The notes under the pieces were generated by a model. The model ran no database searches. It saw only the letters and a list, made by a program, of their open reading frames with translations, and was not told the DNA's origin. Below, one piece after another: positions 4,740 through 7,411 of a stretch of DNA of 7,411 nt. Origin of the DNA: DATJHM01 sp035493895. GTDB lineage: Bacteria > Chloroflexota > Ktedonobacteria > Ktedonobacterales > Ktedonobacteraceae. Each line of letters begins with the position of its first letter. Positions within the stretch are counted from its first letter, which is position 1. The stretch is from contig DATJHM010000067.1 in the NCBI GenBank assembly GCA_035493895.1, positions 1-7,411 of the forward strand. The letters are read 5' to 3'. The position numbers were made by a program, and so were the translations under genes.

Positions 4740-5711
4740 ATGAGTCGAGCGTCTTCTGCTATGAGGCAGGGCGGTCGTCAGACGCAGAATGGAGCATCGT
4801 TGCTCACGCGTGTCAGGACCGCACCTCCCACCGTTTCGTCGCGACGAAGAGGTATCTGGCTATACATTCCTGCGCTTGTGTTTATGATGATTATGACGCA
4901 GATCCCGTTTGTGCTCTCCGTCTGGTTTAGTTTGCACTCCTGGAACCTGTTAATGCCCGGGGAAGGGTTTCCGTTCGTTGGTCTCGCGAACTATATCAAC
5001 GAGTTCTTTACTGATCATGATTTCTGGCCGGTGATCGGACACACCATAGAGCTTGTATTTGGCGCTATGGCGCTGGCACTGATAGGCGGGACCGTGCTGG
5101 CTTTACTGTTAAATCGTCCAATCTGGGGCAGGAATGTGCTGCGCGGATTGGTGACGGTGCCATTTCTGGTGACCCCATCGGTGATGGCGCTGGTCTGGAA
5201 GAATCTGCTGCTGAGCCCCAACTTTGGCGTGATCGACTGGGCCTTACACACCGTGGGTCTGCCAGCAGTGCCGTGGTATTCTATCTTTCCCCTGGAGAGT
5301 GTGACGGGGAATGTGGCCTGGGAGTGGACGCCCTTTGTGATGCTGGTCCTGCTGGCCGGGTTGCAAGCGATTCCTGATGAGGTGCTTGAAGCGGCGAGAG
5401 TTGATGGCACCAACGCCTGGACGACCTTCTGGTGGATCATTTTCCCCATGTTGCGGCGCTCGTACGAAGTCGCAATCTTATTTGGGACGATCTTTATTTT
5501 TCAGACCTTTGGCGAGATCTACCTGACCACCGGAGGGGGACCAGGGGTAGCGACCAATACTCTGCCATATTATACCTATAAGACCGCTTTTAACGCCTGG
5601 CAGATCGGGCAGGCGGCGGCACTGGGTGTCATCGGCGTGATTATTGCGATCTTTGCCGCGCGGGTTATGCTGCGCTTTACGGCTGATCATACGCCAGAGG
5701 AAAGGGGTTAA
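4740..5711 (+). CDS. smoF: Polyol ABC transporter permease, SmoF/MtlF type
   Basis: This 323-residue inner-membrane protein is predicted to be one half of the importer channel. A polar, basic N-terminal extension (1-37) precedes about six membrane segments: near 39-62, 101-124, 134-153, 193-212, 243-262 and 291-309. The cytoplasmic EAA loop that docks the ATPase is clear, EAARVDGTNAWTTFWWIIFP (217-236), with the conserved Gly223. NLLMPG (69-74), VGLANY (80-85), LALLLNRPIWG (120-130), SVMALVWKN (147-155) and TTGGGPG (263-269) are like SmoF as recalled. Length is slightly above the usual 290 or so because of the N-terminal extension. The ATG at 4740 has AAGGAAGG 7 nt upstream; M8 is a less likely alternative. 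It ends in a double stop (TAA TAA) 4 bp before the next gene, to which it is surely cotranscribed. Confidence 0.92.
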   Translation: MSRASSAMRQGGRQTQNGASLLTRVRTAPPTVSSRRRGIWLYIPALVFMMIMTQIPFVLSVWFSLHSWNLLMPGEGFPFVGLANYINEFFTDHDFWPVIGHTIELVFGAMALALIGGTVLALLLNRPIWGRNVLRGLVTVPFLVTPSVMALVWKNLLLSPNFGVIDWALHTVGLPAVPWYSIFPLESVTGNVAWEWTPFVMLVLLAGLQAIPDEVLEAARVDGTNAWTTFWWIIFPMLRRSYEVAILFGTIFIFQTFGEIYLTTGGGPGVATNTLPYYTYKTAFNAWQIGQAAALGVIGVIIAIFAARVMLRFTADHTPEERG

Positions 5712-5715
5712 TAAG

Positions 5716-6540
5716 ATGCTCTCACTGAGAAAATGGTCGCGGCCATTCTGGGATATCGTAACCTATCTCCTGGTGCTGGCGATGATCTTTCCGGTGATCT
5801 GGATGGTGATCACTGGCTTTAAGCAAGAAGCGGACGCCTATACGCCGTCGCCGACCTTAATTTTTCAGCCGACGCTCGACCAGTTTCAACTGGCGATCAA
5901 CGGCGGATTTGGCGCGTATCTTTTTAACAGCGTGATCGCGGCGCTGGTCTCGACCGCCATCGCGATGCTGCTGGGCGTGCCTGCCGCGTATTGTATGGTA
6001 TTTCAGATGCGCAAAAAATCCGCGAACGATATGCTCTTCTTTGTGCTCTCGACGCGTTTCATGCCATTCGCTGCGATTCTGATTCCGCTGTACGTAATTG
6101 TCTCGCGCCTGAACCTGCTCGACAATCTGTTTACGTTAATCATGGTCTACACCGCGATGAATCTGCCCCTGATCATCTGGATGGCGCGTTCCTACTTTCT
6201 GGACCTGCCGAAAGAAGTATTGGAGGGAGCGTGGTTGGATGGCTGCAATACATGGAGAACGATAGTGAATATCGTGCTGCCAATGGCGGCCCCGGGTCTG
6301 GTCGCGGCGGCCTTGCTTGCGATCATTTTCGCCTGGAATGACTTTTTCTTTGCCGTGACCTTAACGTACACGCAATCGCCGACGTTGCCCGTCATGGTAG
6401 CCGTCTTTTCCAGCAACCAGGATCTGTTTCTCGCCAAGGTTTCGGCGTTGGCGACCGCAATTATCCTGGTGCCAGTGGCGCTGGGAATGTATGCGCAGCA
6501 GCATCTGGTTCGTGGTTTGACGGGTGGTGCGCTCAAATAA
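5716..6540 (+). CDS. smoG: Polyol ABC transporter permease, SmoG/MtlG type
   Basis: This 274-residue inner-membrane protein is predicted to be the second half of the importer channel. It has about six membrane segments: near 14-34, 70-92, 107-130, 139-157, 194-213 and 243-260. The ATPase-docking EAA loop reads LEGAWLDGCNTWRTIVNIVL (169-188), with Glu170-Gly171-Ala172 in place of the usual E-A-A and Gly176 kept. PTLIF (46-50), LSTRFMP (111-117), LPLIIWM (150-156), AWNDFFF (206-212) and the C-terminal LVRGLTGGALK (264-274) match the SmoG pattern as recalled. I chose the ATG at 5716 because GAGGAAAGGGG (5697-5707, inside the end of the upstream gene) lies 8 nt before it and family members start here; an in-frame ATG at 5644 would overlap the previous gene by 68 bp. 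It is the last transporter gene in view. Confidence 0.92.
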   Translation: MLSLRKWSRPFWDIVTYLLVLAMIFPVIWMVITGFKQEADAYTPSPTLIFQPTLDQFQLAINGGFGAYLFNSVIAALVSTAIAMLLGVPAAYCMVFQMRKKSANDMLFFVLSTRFMPFAAILIPLYVIVSRLNLLDNLFTLIMVYTAMNLPLIIWMARSYFLDLPKEVLEGAWLDGCNTWRTIVNIVLPMAAPGLVAAALLAIIFAWNDFFFAVTLTYTQSPTLPVMVAVFSSNQDLFLAKVSALATAIILVPVALGMYAQQHLVRGLTGGALK

Positions 6541-6600
6541 CGGAGAGGAGAGTTGAGATCTGGCATGTGTGCTGGATGAGGTACAGATTGAACGTAATGG

Positions 6601-6650
6601 TCTGACAAATGTCATGGCGTCTCTCAAAGGACGCCATGACATTTGTCAGA
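6601..6650. repeat. Perfect 21-bp inverted repeat after the permease genes
   Basis: Bases 6601-6621 are the exact reverse complement of 6630-6650, with an 8-nt loop (TCTCAAAG). Each arm also contains its own small palindrome (TGACAAATGTCA at 6603-6614, TGACATTTGTCA at 6637-6648). In RNA this is a very stable hairpin 60 nt after the smoG stop, but the bases after it (GTAGTAGATT) are not a U-run. It could protect mRNA ends, weaken readthrough into the dehydrogenase, or be a mobile palindrome. A two-site operator using TGACA/TGTCA is another possibility. Confidence 0.7.
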
Positions 6651-6676
6651 GTAGTAGATTATTTGAAGTATGTAAC

Positions 6677-6690
6677 GGGATTAGTATCCC
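6677..6690 (+). promoter_or_regulatory. Small hairpin upstream of the dehydrogenase
   Basis: GGGAT (6677-6681) pairs with ATCCC (6686-6690) around TAGT. It lies just before the purine-rich stretch that serves as ribosome site. No good promoter is visible in 6541-6716, so the dehydrogenase may depend on readthrough from the transporter genes. Confidence 0.3.
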
Positions 6691-6716
6691 AGTAAAGAGA
6701 GGATTTCTAGTTATTT

Positions 6717-7411
6717 ATGCAAGCTGCAATCATTGACGCTCCTGGCAACATACGAGTGGGTAGTCTCCCGGATCCGCTGCCACGCCCGGATGAACTGCTC
6801 ATACGCGTAGGGGCATGTGGTATCTGTGGGACTGACCTTCATCTAATTGATGGCGATTCTCCGCTGGCGCGTTATCCTCTTGTGCCTGGTCACGAGTTCG
6901 CGGGCGAAGTGGTCGCGTTGGGAAGCAACGTTGCTGAGCAGGGTGGGAATGGAGAGGCACGCATCGTGGTTGGGAGCAGAGTTGCGGTTGAGCCCAACCT
7001 CTATTGTGGTCATTGCGAGGGCTGTCGTACCGGGCACGAGAATCTGTGCCTGAACTACACAGCGGTAGGAGTGACGACCAATGGAGCGATTGCCGAGTAT
7101 GTGGCGGTGCCTGCGGCGAAAGCGTACGTGCTCCCTGATACGATCTCGTTGCGTGAGGCGGCGTTGATCGAGCCCGTGTCATGTGCGGTGCATGGGATGC
7201 ACTCTCTCAATCCCCGGTCTGGCGATACATTCCTGATCGTGGGTGCGGGCACAATGGGACTGCTGCTGTTGCAACTTGCGCTGCGGGGTGGGGCTTCGCG
7301 GATCGCCGTGGTAGACGTGAATGCGCAGCGTCTAGCGCGAGCGGAACAACTCGGGGCCACGCGCACCTATACGGATATTCGGCAGGCATTAGCCGATGAG
7401 CCACGAGGCTT
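6717..7411 (+). CDS. Zinc-dependent medium-chain alcohol/polyol dehydrogenase, partial at the right edge
   Basis: 231 codons are visible and the frame is open at the window end; full members have about 340-350 residues. It is predicted to be a cytosolic NAD-dependent oxidoreductase. Catalytic zinc ligands are suggested by Cys37 in ACGICGTDLH, His59-Glu60 in PGHEFAGEV and Glu152 in IEPVSC. A structural zinc loop with Cys97, Cys100, Cys103 and Cys111 follows. The Rossmann motif GAGTMG (176-181) and Asp200 in VVDVN favour NAD over NADP. About eight extra residues, Gly/Glu-rich (73-85), separate the usual LGSNV and GSRVAVEP. The ATG at 6717 is the only in-frame start after TAG at 6708-6710; AGAGAGGA is rather far upstream (about 14 nt). 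Its position behind a polyol importer suggests a sorbitol/mannitol-type dehydrogenase, but threonine- or alcohol-dehydrogenase-like activity cannot be excluded. Confidence 0.9.
   Translation, partial: MQAAIIDAPGNIRVGSLPDPLPRPDELLIRVGACGICGTDLHLIDGDSPLARYPLVPGHEFAGEVVALGSNVAEQGGNGEARIVVGSRVAVEPNLYCGHCEGCRTGHENLCLNYTAVGVTTNGAIAEYVAVPAAKAYVLPDTISLREAALIEPVSCAVHGMHSLNPRSGDTFLIVGAGTMGLLLLQLALRGGASRIAVVDVNAQRLARAEQLGATRTYTDIRQALADEPRG

Noticed and set aside
5644..5715. Upstream in-frame ATG for the second permease
   Set aside because: It would overlap the first permease by 68 bp and add an Arg-rich segment absent from the family; the ATG at 5716 has a good ribosome site.
6192..6608. 138-codon minus-strand open frame
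   Set aside because: It is antisense to the second permease and has no recognisable domain; its start falls within the inverted repeat region.
6643..6674. Promoter for the dehydrogenase (TTGTCA followed by TATGTA)
   Set aside because: The spacing is about 20 bp and the -35 lies inside the inverted repeat; too weak to annotate.
1..7411. CRISPR array, tRNA or rRNA genes, complete insertion sequence, or a defence system
   Set aside because: No regularly spaced repeats, no cloverleaf or rRNA motif, and no complete transposase, nuclease or toxin-antitoxin gene was seen on either strand.

Overview
The window is a sugar-alcohol (polyol) uptake and oxidation locus built as two divergent arms around a central control region. 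The left arm (minus strand) holds a LacI-family repressor followed by a YajO-type aldo/keto reductase. The right arm (plus strand) holds a lipoprotein substrate-binding protein, two membrane permeases of the SmoE/SmoF/SmoG (MtlE/F/G) polyol ABC importer type, and a zinc-dependent medium-chain dehydrogenase that runs off the right edge. No ATPase subunit (SmoK/MtlK/MsmX type) lies inside the window, so the importer must use one encoded further downstream or elsewhere.

Layout: 1-447 is non-coding and rich in short palindromes and repeats. 448-1428 (-) is the aldo/keto reductase and 1574-2629 (-) the LacI regulator. 2630-3089 is the divergent control region: a promoter for the regulator, a short transposase-like remnant ORF, a strong promoter for the transport operon whose -10 and start site are covered by a perfect 38-bp palindrome (the likely operator), and a leader of about 220 nt with potential hairpins. 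3090-4475 is the binding protein. 4476-4739 is a spacer carrying repeats related to those in 1-447. 4740-5711 and 5716-6540 are the permeases. 6541-6716 contains a 21-bp perfect inverted repeat. 6717-7411 is the partial dehydrogenase.

How the parts fit (inference): the binding protein captures a hexitol such as sorbitol or mannitol, the two permeases form the channel, the dehydrogenase oxidises the polyol to a ketose with NAD, and the LacI regulator holds the operon off at the palindrome until an inducer is present. The aldo/keto reductase may act on a related carbonyl or sugar.

Organism: a bacterium. The Cys-anchored binding protein, moderate GC (judged by eye, low to mid 50s percent), good Shine-Dalgarno sites and repeat-rich intergenic DNA suit Chloroflexota of the Ktedonobacteria type, but no taxonomic marker gene is present and this placement is weak. 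I see no RNA genes, no CRISPR array and no complete mobile element. The genes belong to known families; what is less ordinary is the palindrome and repeat structure between them.
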